Under the pieces are notes generated by a model. That model searched no databases. It was not told the origin of the DNA and saw only the letters and a list, made by a program, of their open reading frames with translations. A stretch of DNA of 64,000 bases from Amblyomma americanum (Eukaryota; Arthropoda; Arachnida; Ixodida; Ixodidae): assembly GCF_052857255.1 (NCBI RefSeq), contig NC_135505.1, positions 31,193,616 through 31,257,615 on the forward strand, read 5' to 3'. Both the position numbers and the translations under genes were made by a program. Of the stretch, positions 32,801 through 44,027 are shown in pieces. Position 1 is the first letter of the stretch, and the number at the start of each line of letters is the position of its first letter.

Positions 32801-34860
32801 TTTACTGCTGACTTCCCTGCAATTATCCTTGAGCCATCTTAGCATTACACTGCTCCTATGTTGCTGTTAAGCGAATCAGACATGTGCTCAGTCCATCTTT
32901 CCTTCTCGCGTCAATATGAGAACGATTTTAATGACTTTTTTTTTGTCTTTGGCTATATTTGTTCTGGAAAAAACACAAAATCAAAGTGCCCCGCGAGTAA
33001 TTCTATTTTCTGAATAGAGGGGAACATAGTTGCATAGAGAGGTCTGCATGGAGAGTAGCAGCTCTGGCTGACAGGCAGACCTGCAGGCATGCTTGCAGGC
33101 TGGCTGGCAAGCAGGCTGGGAGCTGTGTTGATTCTGCTTTCAAAGGGACAAAGTCGCTGCCTCTGGACGCAAAACATGACGGAATAATAATAAGGGAGCA
33201 AGTTACTCATTGGCATCCACCCAAAAACCGTCATGGGGCTAAAAAATAGCTACAGTGATTGCTCAGAAACTTTACTTTTAAAGAAAAATTTGTCTTCGTC
33301 AGGGGCTTGAAGGCGGGAGCACCGCTTCACTGGCGCAGTCGCTCCACGGACTGAGCTGACCGGGACGGCTAGCTTGTGGCAGGGTGAGAGTGAAGTGATC
33401 AATAACTGGAAGTGGAAATAATGTTAGTAAAATGCTTAGAGGAAACCCCCAATATGGAGTAAAATTTAATAAGGGAGAAAATTACTTATTGGCGTGTACG
33501 CAAGCGCAGACTTACAGTGACAAAGGAAAGCTGCACAGCTTCCACAGAAACTCCACTATGAGGGTTTCCTCTCGGCATTTGACCATGGCGGAATAATGAC
33601 GCCAGAACCGTCACAATCAGGTCCCCACATCGACACACGCCATTGCGATAGCCTCAGCATTTCCGCTTTTTTTCTCCGGCAAAAGTGACACGTTGCTGAT
33701 GCACTGCTCAGCACTGGCGGACTCTAACAAGTGCTCTCTTTTGTAGCATTAACGATGCACTCAAGTGGAGTCAGAATTGCTCTATTGAGCTAGTCTGTGA
33801 ACGTTCATCAGGTAAAGGTCCAGAGCGAATCAGAGAGGGCGAAAGAAGTCGCGCTCTGCCTTTTCCTGATGAGTAATTCTCCTTCCCGGAGATCTAGTCA
33901 GCAATAGGGGTTTCCTCCAAGTTACAAGGAAGAGGTGCCAAAAAAGTATTAACAATACTGCCCGGGTGCACAGAATGATACTATAGGCACATTGATTCCC
34001 AACATCTTAGGCACGCGAATTGTAGAGCACTGGAAGAGCAAAGACATGTTTGCACAGCATCATTGCACAGCAGTGTTGGGTGCATGAAATACGGGATCTT
34101 TATCTGTCTCTCAGGGCAGAACCGCTCCTTTTATCAATCTTTATGGTTGTACAGCAAAGAATATATTTGTGTAGCTTATCAGGCTGTGAATAATTATTGA
34201 TCAATATGTACCAGTAATTTAAGGAGACCGAAGGACACACTGAGTATTTACACCTGCAGAATAATCGTGGAGCTATGTCCAGAAATATGAATAAAGTAAA
34301 TATGTCTCAAACACTAAAACCTTTTGAGTTATTTATACATTTCACTTCGGACAGCGCTCCTGATCAGGATTGATTAAATTTACGACTTTTCTCTAACACG
34401 ATTTATTTTGCGCCTGCAGGCCAGATGCAGTAATATCAATTAAAGTGTAAAAGCGATGTCAGACTGAAAGCGAAATTTCTATTGGCGATGCAACTCCTGC
34501 TAAATAGACCTGACTCAAATAAATTAAACACGCGCATGTTTGTATTCATTCAATGAGAAAATTGGAAGATATGCTTGTTCACGTATGTTTAGGCATAAAT
34601 TTGCAATATACCTTCAAGCCCTATATTTTTGCACTGAAGTGAGAAAATGGGCTTGGTGAAGTTCATAATGTGAAGGTCGGTTTCCTCACACTTAAAGAAA
34701 CACGTTGGGTCACAAAGCAAAAACAACGACAAGTCCTGGTTGGGACGTAAACACATCTCCCCTTCACGTAGTCAGTTCGTATATATTTCTGGTCAGTTGT
34801 GCTACAAGCAAGGTTGGCACAATAAGCCGATTAATAGTTTTACATCTCTTTCGCACTTTT
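32801..34860. other. Apparently unique DNA, no gene recognised
   Basis: No transposon protein or SINE was seen. Around 33180-33240 and 33466-33610 two stretches share TAAGGGAG..A..TTACTYATTGG and a GGAATAAT motif. They may be an old duplication. There is low-complexity GCAGG/CTGGC sequence near 33075-33120. Frames are short. Introns of a host gene would look like this, but nothing shows it directly. Confidence 0.4.
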
Positions 34861-34867
34861 TTAGCAG

Positions 34868-35025
34868 GTTCTCGGAGATGTGAAATGTACATCCGGAATG
34901 GCAGTGAAACCAAACCGCCGCCAGAAGACTGCAAAGAGTTCTACAAAAACCGATGCAAGGCAAAGGTTCATACAACCTACACATCATCATGCAATCTCCT
35001 AAATAAAATTGAAGAGAACGAATAA
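34868..35025 (+). CDS. Possible last exon of a small cysteine-rich secreted protein
   Basis: A polypyrimidine run and TTTTTTAGCAG end at 34867, a good splice acceptor. The next 52 codons (phase such that GGT spans the junction) read SRRCEMYIRNGSETK, PPPEDCKEFYKNRC, KAKVHTTYTSSC and a short polar tail to TAA at 35023. The Cys spacing is C-x16-C-x7-C-x11-C. Small tick salivary proteins of about 9 kDa have a similar short-domain look, so this could be their terminal exon, but the match is only to a pattern and I may be wrong. AATAAATAAAATACATA at about 35122-35138 could be its polyadenylation signal. No first exon with a signal peptide was found in the 2 kb upstream. Confidence 0.3.
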
Positions 35026-36348
35026 ACGTGCTCATTAGAAAAATGAGAATTTTTTCTAATGCAATTAATATAGGCGCCCCACTACAAAGCTCACAACTGC
35101 AAAAAGTAAAAGCGTAGTAATGTAATAAATAAAATACATATTCCTTTGCAGTTATGTTTTCTAACGAGCCATTATTTACTGGAACCTTTGTTGAAAAAAT
35201 AATTGGTATTGCGAATAGAAGGTCTACAAACAGTGCGTTTTATTTTGTTGTGGAAAAGAAATGATGTTTTATTATGTGCAGGAAAGCGCTCTCTCCTACC
35301 TACAGTGTACCGGAATTGCTAAGAGTAAATCAAGCACAAAAGACCAAACCTGAAATTGATGTCAGGAGAAAGACTGCAGAACAGTTCTTTTTTCATACAT
35401 TGTTCGTTAAATACGTCAAAAAAACTCTCCGCCGTAGCACTTTTAGTGTTCGCACTAACGAAGAGCAGGCAAAAACAGCAAAAAAGTATATACACCAGAG
35501 TTGTAATTATTGCGGTGACCTTGAGAAGCAATGGAGTTGACGGTGACAAAGTGAACGCAGGAAAAAAAGGAAATGCAGTGACGGAATACGTAACTAAAAT
35601 TGGTAAAGGATTGCGCAGTGAATACCAAAAATATAATTTCCTGGATTACACCCCTTTACATATTGATGCTAGAAAAGCTGGCCTGCAGTAACCGCAGCGA
35701 TCTGCAAAGTATGAGGTGGTACGGCTTGATTGAGGTTTTAAGAATAGCCTGACGCATTAAAAAAATAAATGTGCAGAGGACCGTTCATGGCATACATTGA
35801 ATTTGTGGAATAAAGAGGCTGCCTAAAATCACATAGTCCTAAGGCGAAGTGTGCCCTTATATTTCGGACTGCTTTATTCGATGGTCAAAAAAAAAGGATA
35901 ACCGTATTCATTTTTCAGTAATGTGGTAACTGCTTGCAACAAGCTGATTTGGTTGCAATGTTTTTCTTAGCCGTACAAAAAACACCTTTTATGGACGTTA
36001 TTTTCAGGAGTTCCTCAGGATGGCTGTGCTATTCGTTTGTACTGCTTAATATTATAACATGTAACCGTGCTGATGTTGCGGCCTCTGGCAGTACCCTTAA
36101 GAATCTTAAACTCATAATTATAATTTATCCCATCGTCTACTAAAAGTACAAGCATGAAATGCAATAAATAAAATACATAGCGCTTTTTCACAGCTCTCAT
36201 TGTGAGTGGTAGCCGCTCTGGGATTTTTTCAAGCGGGGGAAGGTGAAAACACTGAAATTATAGTCCCCGTCTTTTCTCCAGTCCTGGCCGCTTCTCTCCC
36301 TGGCTGTTTGAGTGGCTTCAGACGTCTCTGCTATCAGCCACTGTTCTT
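35026..36348. other. Unassigned DNA; possible second degenerate exon
   Basis: Two open stretches at 35274-35540 and 35356-35691 do not resemble known proteins. Near 36009 TTATTTTCAG is followed by a short frame with PQDGCAIRLYC, and at 36165-36181 the AATAAATAAAATACATA block seen after 35025 returns. This could be a decayed tandem copy of the exon at 34868-35025. Confidence 0.25.
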
Positions 36349-36360
36349 AGCTCGACAGTG

Positions 36361-36470
36361 TTGTTGTTGTTAGCCTATCAAAAGATGGCACATACCCACA
36401 CTGGGGGATCGGCCAAGAATCGGGTGGCTATTCACCTGAACGCAGTTAACAAAAAGGAAAAGCACGTGGG
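36361..36470 (-). mobile_element. 110-bp 5'-truncated LINE copy with 12-bp duplication
   Basis: The segment is the last about 110 bp of the RNase H LINE family: (AAC)n read on the minus strand at the 36361 end, then the ATGGCACATACCCACACTGG block. By eye it is identical to 28680-28788. AGCTCGACAGTG stands at 36349-36360 and again at 36471-36482, a perfect 12-bp target-site duplication. Such dead-on-arrival copies arise by abortive reverse transcription. The intact duplication and identity to another copy indicate youth. Confidence 0.92.
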
Positions 36471-36487
36471 AGCTCGACAGTGCTGTC

Positions 36488-37950
36488 GGCTTCTTCTTCT
36501 TCTTCTCCTCAAGTAATATGGCACATACCCACGTGGGGGGGATTGGCCAAGGTATAGGGTAGAATGCCAATGAAGCATTTGCGCGGGGAAGGAAACGTCA
36601 GAAGACTGAATCAAGATAAAAAAAAACTGAGAAAAATAAAATGAATTCAAGAGGTATGAGTCATCCGGAATAGAATCAATCTAGCCTTTTTTGGACATGC
36701 GAAAGAATTTTGTGTATAGCTAACAAGATAATCGATTAGTTGCACTTATGTAATCGTGAAGGTAGCCGCATACACTGCTTAACGGGAATCCCTTGGCACT
36801 CGCACCGAACGATAGAAGAACTGTAAGAGACAGAGGCAGTCCTAGTCTCGAAAGAGGAACCTCCAGATATTGCTTTCTCTGAACCGCGAACCGCCTGCAA
36901 GAGAGGAGAAAATGATCGATTGATTCAACTTGCCCACATGATACACAAAGGTTTGTCGCAGCGAACCCGCACCTGCATAAGTACAAGTTTAAGTGAGGGA
37001 TTCTACAGCGCAGGAGCGTCATGGACACTTCACAAAGCCTTGACTTACACCACCGGATATTCCATGGGTACTTTAGGTGTTGAACGTCCACGGTATTCAG
37101 CAACGGATCACTCAAAGTGGCTGAAATATGTTGGAACCGCTGGAAACGTGAAGCTGCTAACAGAATGAGGTGAGGGACGGGATATATTACAGGTGCGCTG
37201 AGAGCTGACCTTGCCAATAAATCAGCCACCTCGTTAAAATAGACGCCTGAATGCCCAGGTTCCCAGACCAAACGGATCTCGCGCACTGTGCTCGGAACAA
37301 ATAACCTAAGTGAACGAGTCAAGAAAGATTTTTCCGAATTTTGGAGAGAGACAATAACTGAAAGGCAGTCTGTGAGAATAAGAACCCGTGCGACATGTCT
37401 GGGAATTTTGAGAAGACCGAAACCAATGGCCAAAAACTCTGCGAAGAATATAGGAGTATAATCAGGGATACGAACGGAGTAGCTCCAATCTAGATCCTGC
37501 GAATATATGCCAATCGCCGCCTTCTCACAGCTGCCGGAGGCATTAGGGGAGAGAACAGTATGATGTGAAAAATTCTGTAGGTGTTCAGAAAGAAGACCAT
37601 TTAGGGTATGTGCGGGCATATGCTTCGCATGGGACGGGAAAATAAAGTCGTAATAGAAGGCGGGATCAGCCTGCGTGTCAGCAACTCGTTGCAAGGAGAT
37701 CAGATCAACCTGAAGCGGAGCTAACAGATTCTGCGTGAACCTAACTTGCGGAAGCTGATAACGTGGCCAGTGATTAGTCAAAAAAAAGGTGTGGTTGGGA
37801 TACAAAAATTGGAATACTAACGCCTGGGGCCGGGTCAAAAGACTTGAGGAAAGTACGCACTGTTAGAAGTTGGAAGCGGGAATAGAGGTTGGGGATACGC
37901 GCTTCCAGATAAAGGACAGCGTTGGAAGCTGATTTTGGGAGCCTGTCGGC
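36488..37950 (-). mobile_element. RNase H LINE, 5'-truncated, older copy
   Basis: The minus frame 36720-37838 (372 codons) has the RT end and RNase H: VLSPNASGSCEKAAIG (the first catalytic Asp is Asn), TPIFFAEFLAIGFGLLKI (Glu), LILTDCLSVIVSL (Asp), VWEPGHSGVYFNEVAD, and the Cys-rich tail CVSCGQVESIDHFLLSC. 37774-38073 adds SNAVLYLEARIPNLYSRFQL upstream, valid up to about 37950. The 3' end at 36488 has (CTT)n-like and ATGGCACATACCCACGTGG blocks. The frame is clean but the Asp-to-Asn change suggests an inactive RNase H. Confidence 0.87.
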
Positions 37951-38840
37951 TACCATTGCAACGTTTTTTTCTTCGTTACCCATATTTTCAGCTGCTTCTC
38001 GTTTTCTTGATACAAAACACGCTAAGCGTTCCTTGCTGCTTCCATTGTTTATTATGCTGTGCGCCGCCAACATTCTGTGTCTAGTTTAGCCACGATTTGG
38101 CGGCTTAGGCCACCACCATCACTTCCCTGAGCTACTACATAAAACTTCTCTTGAGACGCAGGTAGTTTTCTTGTCTTAATTACAGCTGATCTGTCCTCAG
38201 TCTAAATACACGGGCATGGAAAAGTTCGGAAGCTGCAGAAGTCGGGTTAAAGACATCCGCGTGGTCGTACTCTTGGTCGACGTCATAAGAAGCAGAGATC
38301 TTAGAGCGAACGCGACGAGGGAGAACTAGTGGTAGAGTGGTAAGCTCGGCGAGTTGCTTGACGTTCATCTTGCAAAAAGGAGGGACTGCGCTAAAAACCC
38401 ACGGATAAACGAAGAAGTGTACAGGACGCGCACATCCTGTCCACTTAGTTTGTTCGTATCATTTTAGCGCAGTTCCTCCTTTTTTGCAAGGACTAGTGGT
38501 CCCTTGTACTTTCAGGCATATAGTTTCGCCGGTCGCGGATGCGACCCTGAAGTATGGATTATACTGTCTGTGCCGGAGGACAGCTGAAGTGATCGAGCTT
38601 TGTGGCATGTAGGATAGAAAATCTGTAAGTGGGACAAGACACCAGTCACTGCGCTCTCCAGAACGCATGTCTTCGTATAATAGTTGGAAAGGTGGTGCCG
38701 GTTGCTGAAAGCGCACTACTGAAATATCCGACACCGCACGAGCGAACACCGCTGAGAATTGATGAGGTATACCGCCTGCTCGATTCTCGCTCCGCAGTAC
38801 CTATTTGACTTGTGAAGAAAAATTTTTGAAGCAAACCAAA
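37951..38840. other. Unassigned DNA with a PLE-type hairpin
   Basis: Apart from the inverted repeat at 38368-38490 no element was identified. Minus frames at 38180-38368 and 38459-38834 are open but not recognised. Confidence 0.35.
38366..38491. repeat. PLE-type terminal hairpin
   Basis: CTTGCAAAAAGGAGGGACTG followed by CGCTAAAA at about 38368-38395 is complementary to TTTTAGCGCAGTTCCTCC plus TTTTTTGCAAG at about 38459-38487. One arm has a 1-base gap. The loop contains ACAGGACGCGCACATCCTGTCC, itself a small palindrome. GCGCTAAAA and CAGGAC are the terminal blocks seen at other PLE ends here. Confidence 0.65.
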
Positions 38841-40080
38841 GGAACGGAAATGGAGGCGTTCATTTCACTCACAATGGTTAATTTAACTATTAAGGACTTC
38901 GAAAGACGGGCGCTTCGCACTTTCTGTCCCCATAAAAAGTTACTTCTACGATACGTAGATGTTAGCTCCTGTGTGGTAAAAGCTTCTGAAATAGGAAACC
39001 TCCAGTATTGCCTATGTTTTACCGAACTAGTCATGCAGTTTACCGTCGAGGGGAATAGCAGGGCAGCCTTCGATTTCTCGACATTCTGCTCACAAGGCAC
39101 GAAAAAAGCCAGCGTTTCTCGGTTTACAGGAAGCCAACCTACACAAGACGGTTCGTTTCATTCGGCTCCTACTACCTCACTTCCCAGAAGTAATCCCAAA
39201 GCAGCACAGGTAATCGGCTCACTATTGCAGATGGATGGTTTTACTATGATCCTTTGCAGGAACCGCATTTGCCAATACGTTTCTTATACTGTGCCGATTA
39301 CCTGTGCTGATTGTGATCTCTTAGAACTTTATTGAAGAGAGTGTACGCCATCTGTTCCTCTACAGAAAAAAAGTGAAAAGAACTGGGTCCTCTCTAGATT
39401 AAAAAAAAAACCCAGATACCGCAGCACCTTCATTTTGTGTATCATCCGAGACCAGAAAAGACTGAACAGAAAAAATATTTCCACCTTTGGTCCAGGCACA
39501 CGCGATCTGCAGAAACGCGTTTGCGTTTATGTAAAAGGCGTCATTGAAACTTTAGCCCAATTTCTCGGAAAGAAACGAGTACAAACGATACACAAACCGA
39601 CCTCCAGCATCGGGCATCCCCCTCCTGCGCTCAAAGACCGGCACTCAAAAGAAAAGCCCATGACGTGGCAAACAACAACCCCTGCTCTTAGTGTTCGGTG
39701 TCGTAGATGGGTGGAAACACTTTCCCGAAAAATTGAAGGAGCACAAAGTGGAGGTGAAACAAATGAACACGGATCGAAGCGCCGTGGCCGATCACTGCGA
39801 GGCATACGAACACAAGGTTGACTTCGAGGAAACCATTGTCCGGGGCATCGACAGGCGCCCGCGCATGAGGTCTTCTCTTGACTAATGGCAAATTCAGCAG
39901 ACGCGAGGTAATGTTAATCGCTCCTTGGAACCCTTTCCCCCTATAACATACACGAACCACGGTGAGTGACCCGGCGGCTGACTAACCGAGAGCTTAAGTA
40001 GGCAACCTGCAACACGCCTGCTTCCACGACTGATGAAGGAACCGAGTAGGCTTTGAAACGTCGTGCTATTTCATTCTTGC
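38840..40080 (+). pseudogene. Penelope-like element with RT and GIY-YIG remnants
   Basis: The plus frame 38805-39335 has MEAFISLTMVNLTIKDFERR then LLRYVDVSSCVV, which aligns with the PLE RT block MGASIVVAVANLTLESFERW and LRYVDDCFC of the element at 48 kb. Here the catalytic YVDD is YVDV. Later frames give GIY-YIG-side sequence at 39691-39885 (KLKEHKVEVKQMNTDRS, AVADHCEAYEHKVDFEE), again parallel to RRLKDHKNNVKNRKVDSSVI at 47.4 kb. Many stops lie between. Downstream at 40027-40060, CTGATGA and GAAAC boxes stand 18 bases apart, as in hammerhead ribozymes known from PLE ends. Confidence 0.75.
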
Positions 40081-40149
40081 TTCTACCTTTGGTTGGGGCT
40101 GGGGGCGCCAGTGTAAAAAATGCTTGCTTTGCGACTTTTACCCTTATGT

Positions 40150-41110
40150 TGTGTATGCTAGTGCATCGTGATGCATGGGTCCATACTGGTCACAAACAAC
40201 CTCGGGGAAGAGAGAGCCAGCGCTACGGTCAAAAGCGAAAAAAGAACAGCGGACTGAGGAAGTCGCGACTGCGTTTGCCGTCAAGCACGCTCCCACCACC
40301 GAGCAAATATACCTACAATCATGATGAGTGACTCGCAGCAGGCCTGCAAGGTGTACCTCAATGGGGAACTCTGCCAAGCGGCTTCCCGCATCATGGGGAA
40401 TCACACTCTGGGTACCGCGTAACAGTATTCTGTGGTCCCAGTTCAACCCGCGAAGGCCCAGAGGCCAGTGAGGTAGCTGACAGGATAGCTCGAGGTCATA
40501 TATTCCGAGCCCCGTCGCCGTCCTCCTCTGAGCCATCGTCTCTACTAACATACAATGAAATCATAAACTACCACCGACTTAGTCGCAGGAAATATGCAGT
40601 CCCCCACAAAGACCTCATTCACCAGGAAGCCGCTATATGGGGAAACATGCAAGCCCGACACTATCAAACCCAACTCAACACAATAAGATTTGCACCGCGA
40701 AGTACTCAACAAAGTGGCAAGACGGGCGAGTTGGTGATAGATACTTAAGCGAAAATAGTGGAAAAGAAGAGGACAAGGAAAGAAAACACGAAGCGAGGTA
40801 GCGCTGGTCCCGTTGTTTTCTTTCCTTGTCCTCGTCTTTTGCGCTATTTTCATCAACAAAGGCATGCCCGGCCTGTGGAGAGAATTCTGACATCATCCAC
40901 GCTGTTTGGAACTGCTCGGAGCAACCTAAAGCGTACACTTTACAGGAACTCAGCCACGAGCACTGGGAGGCCAAGCTGGCTCACAGAGAGGTTTCCCTTC
41001 AGCTCCAGCTGAACGGGCAGGCCTGGAGGGCCGTATTCGTCAATGGCTTCCCGGACCTGGCTGAAATACTGCGTAAATAGTTTGTATTAATAAAGGACAT
41101 TTTCACTCTC
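40150..41110 (+). pseudogene. RNase H LINE 3' end
   Basis: Plus-strand frames give RNase H pieces (EEVATAFAVKHAPTTEQ, then MMSDSQQACKVYLNGELC with the Asp). ADRIARGHIFRAPSPSSSEP and LTYNEIINYHRLSRRKY follow. The protein ends at 40826-41080 with KACPACGENSDIIHAVWNC and LNGQAWRAVFVNGFPDLAEI, a zinc-binding tail. The 3' end is AATAAAGGACATTTTCACTC at about 41090-41110. A PLE-type hairpin at 40745-40860 interrupts the C-terminus and several frameshifts are present. Confidence 0.7.
40745..40860. repeat. PLE-type hairpin inside a LINE C-terminus
   Basis: GAGGACAAGGAAAGAAAACA on the left is complementary to GTTTTCTTTCCTTGTCCTC on the right, with outer AAAATAGTGGAAAAGA and TCTTTTGCGCTATTTT arms. Between them lies GCGAGGTAGCGCTGGTCCCG. 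It has the GCGC...GTCC...TTTTGCGC layout of PLE ends and separates two conserved blocks of the LINE protein. Confidence 0.65.
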
Positions 41111-41429
41111 TCATTCTTGGTCGGTGTACTTTTTTCCGTTATCCTTAGAAAGCGCACACCTAGGCTACCACCTTCCCGACACCATATCGGCTCCCCTAAA
41201 TCTTACGCAACGCATGCCACCGGGGTCAGTCACTTACCGCACCCTAACTAGCTATGTATGCGGCATGCACGGTGCAATGCATTCTTTTACGGCATAGATA
41301 AGGTGTTCACCGAGAGGTGTAGGAATTATAGGGACTCAATGCTCAACAAAAGCCATCTCTTTCACCTTTGCCTAACGTCGGTTTGGGGCATCCACCATGA
41401 ATGCGGCAATTACTGCGCCTTTTCTCATT

Positions 41430-41590
41430 GCCAGTTCTGATCTTCCTTCTTCGTGCCACTGGCTCACCCTGAGCCACAATCGCTGCTGCATGCAGAGAGA
41501 GGAGAGCTGAAAGACGTGAGAGGAAAAACGGAAAGAACAGACGAGCGTCGCAAAATACGCGTCCGCCGGAGCGACTACGCCGGCCGCGTT
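41430..41590 (+). repeat. Unnamed repeat X, copy 1
   Basis: TGAGCCACAATCGCTGCTGC, AGAGAGAGGAGAGCTGAAAG and CGTCCGCCGGAGCGAC match, in order, 45581-45715. Part also matches 43262-43310 and 43990-44030 plus 44347-44375. It is followed at once by a SINE body. Its class is unknown. Confidence 0.6.
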
Positions 41591-41591
41591 T

Positions 41592-41835
41592 CGATGCAGG
41601 CGAAACGCTAAGGCGGCCATGTTTCTTGCGATATGAGTGCAGGCTGAAGAAACCAAGTTGGTCGAGATTATTCTGGTGCCCCTCACTACAGCACCTCTTT
41701 CTCGCTTTCACTTTTCACTCCCACCTTCTTCCATTCCCTTACGACGTGCTTCGGGTGTCCACCGACATATGTTAGACAATTACTGCGCTATTTCCATTCC
41801 TAAAAAAACAATTTTTTGCGGCTTTAATAGACACT
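41592..41835 (+). repeat. SINE, tail type B, lacking the tRNA head
   Basis: It starts inside the body (AGGCGAAACGCTAAGGCGG), has a diverged core (GGTCGAGATTATTCTGGTGCCC) and a type B tail (CCCTTACGACGTGCTTCGGG, TTACTGCGCTATTTCC). It is more diverged than the copies at 46-48 kb. Confidence 0.75.
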
Positions 41836-42164
41836 CCAAACCCGTCCATCAGATACTCAATTATACCCCACCCCCAATCCCGCCTTCTGCCCATACACGA
41901 AGACACTGAGATCAGTGTCCTCGGTCTTTTTATTCACCAGAATTGGCGCGCTGAAATAACCTTAGCCAAGCTTTGCTTCGCAAGGTTGGAGACCAAGTGG
42001 GCCGCATGGTCCGCCGCGTCTCCAACAAGCCTGTGTGCCTCAGAAGGAAGGATTCAATGCGGCTCGCCCATGCTTTTATGAGGAGTCGAATTCCTTAATC
42101 GACTCCATACCAACACTTGCGCAAGCATGATGAAGACACCTTCGTGGTTGATCTCTTCAAGACA

Positions 42165-42400
42165 AGGCGTTGACGCGGCTGACCTGTTACGGCACTCGGC
42201 TCCGGACCCGAAAGACGCCGGCTTGATCCCGGCCGCGGCGGTCGAATTTCAATGGACGTTAAATTCTAGAGGTCCATATACTGTGCGATGTAACTGTACG
42301 TTAAAAGAACCCCCGGTGGTCGAAATTTCCGGAGCCCTTCAATACGGCGTCCGTCAAAGCCTCAGAGTCGCTTTGGGAAGTTAAACTCTCCTAAATCAAA
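42165..42400 (+). repeat. SINE, tail type A
   Basis: A degraded tRNA-like head (CGCGGCTGACCTGTTACGGC; CCGGCTTGATCCCGGCC as B box) is followed by CGGTCGAATTTCAATGG. The core (CTGTGCGATGTAACTGTACG, GGTGGTCGAAATTTCCGG) comes next, then the type A tail (CAGAGTCGCTTTGGGAAG, TTAAACTCTCC). The A and B boxes are too changed for confident promoter activity. Confidence 0.8.
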
Positions 42401-43004
42401 TAAAATCTCCGCAAGATGATGAAGGGGGCGCTCGACCTCCTGATCTCCACCTGCAATGCGATGCTCCTTGCATTGAGGGTTGTGAACACATATCGGGGGC
42501 TACGCGAAAAGCACTTTACCCGTCAGGCCCACACGGGCTTGACGTCCCGTCTGTTCTCCGTCAGGTAGTTAGTTACACGCAGGGACCGAACGCTCTGCGA
42601 GTTCTACCTTGAATGATCAATAACTGGACGCCCCACTCCAGTTGTAGCCAACACAATGCTGTGCGTGTGTGTTATTTAATTCCTCTAAAATGAACTAATC
42701 ACGCGCACAACCTGGACACGTTTCTTATTGTGTAAATAGTTTGTATATATTACTTATCTCCCTATCCTCTCTTCCTGTCCCCTCACCTCTTTCGTTTAAT
42801 TTCTCTATTCTGCCTGCTATCCTTTATTTCCGCTGCCCCATCTCAGGTGCTTCAGTATCGATGGCAAATGTCGGGGCTAACAAAAATCTTTTCCTTCCTT
42901 TTTACTATTATTTTAATAAAAGCCACTACCACCACGACTGTCAGGCCCAGACTGTGCCTGGTCATTGTTGTTGTTGCGACTGCAGGAAAAATTAAAATCA
43001 AATT

Positions 43005-43255
43005 GTACTGGCCTGCGGCTGCGTTTGTATGGAGGAAAAACGCTAAGGCGCCCGTGTGCTGTGCAACGTAAGTCCACGTTTAAGATCCCCAGGTGGTCGA
43101 AATAATTCCGGAGCCCTCCACTACGGCACCTCTTTCTTCCTTTCTTCTTTCACTCCCTTTATCTCTTCCCTTACGGCGTGGTTCAGGTGTACAGCGATAT
43201 ATGAGACAGATACTGCGTCATTTACTTTGCCCCAAAACCGTAATTATTATTATCA
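43005..43255 (+). repeat. SINE, tail type B, head truncated
   Basis: Body GGAGGAAAAACGCTAAGGCG, core (GTGTGCTGTGCAACGTAAG, CCCCAGGTGGTCGAAAT), then the type B tail with CTTACGGCGTGGTTCAGGTG and (ATT)n. The tRNA head is missing. Confidence 0.85.
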
Positions 43256-43261
43256 CGGGCC

Positions 43262-43545
43262 TGCCCACATGGCTCAAGCTGAGCCACAATCCCTGCCACA
43301 TGCAGCCAACAGGAGAGATAAAAGATATGAAAGATTTAAAGAAAGGTTACGGCTTGCCGTTTCCTACACCAAACACTACCTTTATAAGATTGAAATAGAA
43401 TCGAACCCAAATTGCGTACAGTGCCGCACTCCAGAGACTATTGGACACGTTCTTTGCGAGTGCCCGAACTACACTGAGAGGAGAATGCCGGGAGCGACCA
43501 TGAGACAAGTGGACTCTTGCGCTCGCTCTGAAGAAACTCTTTAGG
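43262..43545 (+). pseudogene. LINE protein C-terminal fragment
   Basis: The plus frame 43056-43544 from about 43290 reads KRYERFKERLRLAVSYTKHY then NPNCVQCRTPETIGHVLCEC. This is a Cys/His tail like those after RNase H in the LINEs here. The upstream codons are SINE. Its first 50 bases overlap the core of repeat X. Confidence 0.6.
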
Positions 43546-44027
43546 CGTCAGGGTGAAACGGGCTGATTGGTAGTGTGTGACGAAGGCCGTGCTCATGTTT
43601 GTATGTGAAACAGTCCTGAATAACAGTTTTTGACCGCCTGTGCACTGCCTACACGGTTTACAAGGTTTACACGGTTTACTGTGTGACATGCCTGAGAGTG
43701 CACATTTGTGTTTTCATGGAGTCTCTACTGCATTTTGTGTTGGCACATGTGTGTATTCAAGACATGAATTTCACGTGCGTCTACTGACCACGATGCGAGT
43801 ACCAGCCAGTGTGTGTGTGTGGACATCACCCATGAAAAACATTGTATTATGCCGTCATCAACCTTCATTCGCTCTTTCCCTTTCCTACCCTTCTCCTTTC
43901 TCCAGTGTGGAGTAGCAGGTCAGGGTCATGTTACCAACGGCTGACCTCTCCTCCTTTCCAGTCATTAAAATTCCTTTCTTCTTCTCCTGAAAGAACGGAC
44001 GCGCGTCGCAAGAAGCGCGTCATCTGA

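Noticed and set aside
39435..39821. Plus frame of 128 codons as a host gene
   Set aside because: It overlaps the PLE between its RT and GIY-YIG remnants. The Lys/Arg-rich sequence fits the PLE linker in a shifted frame.
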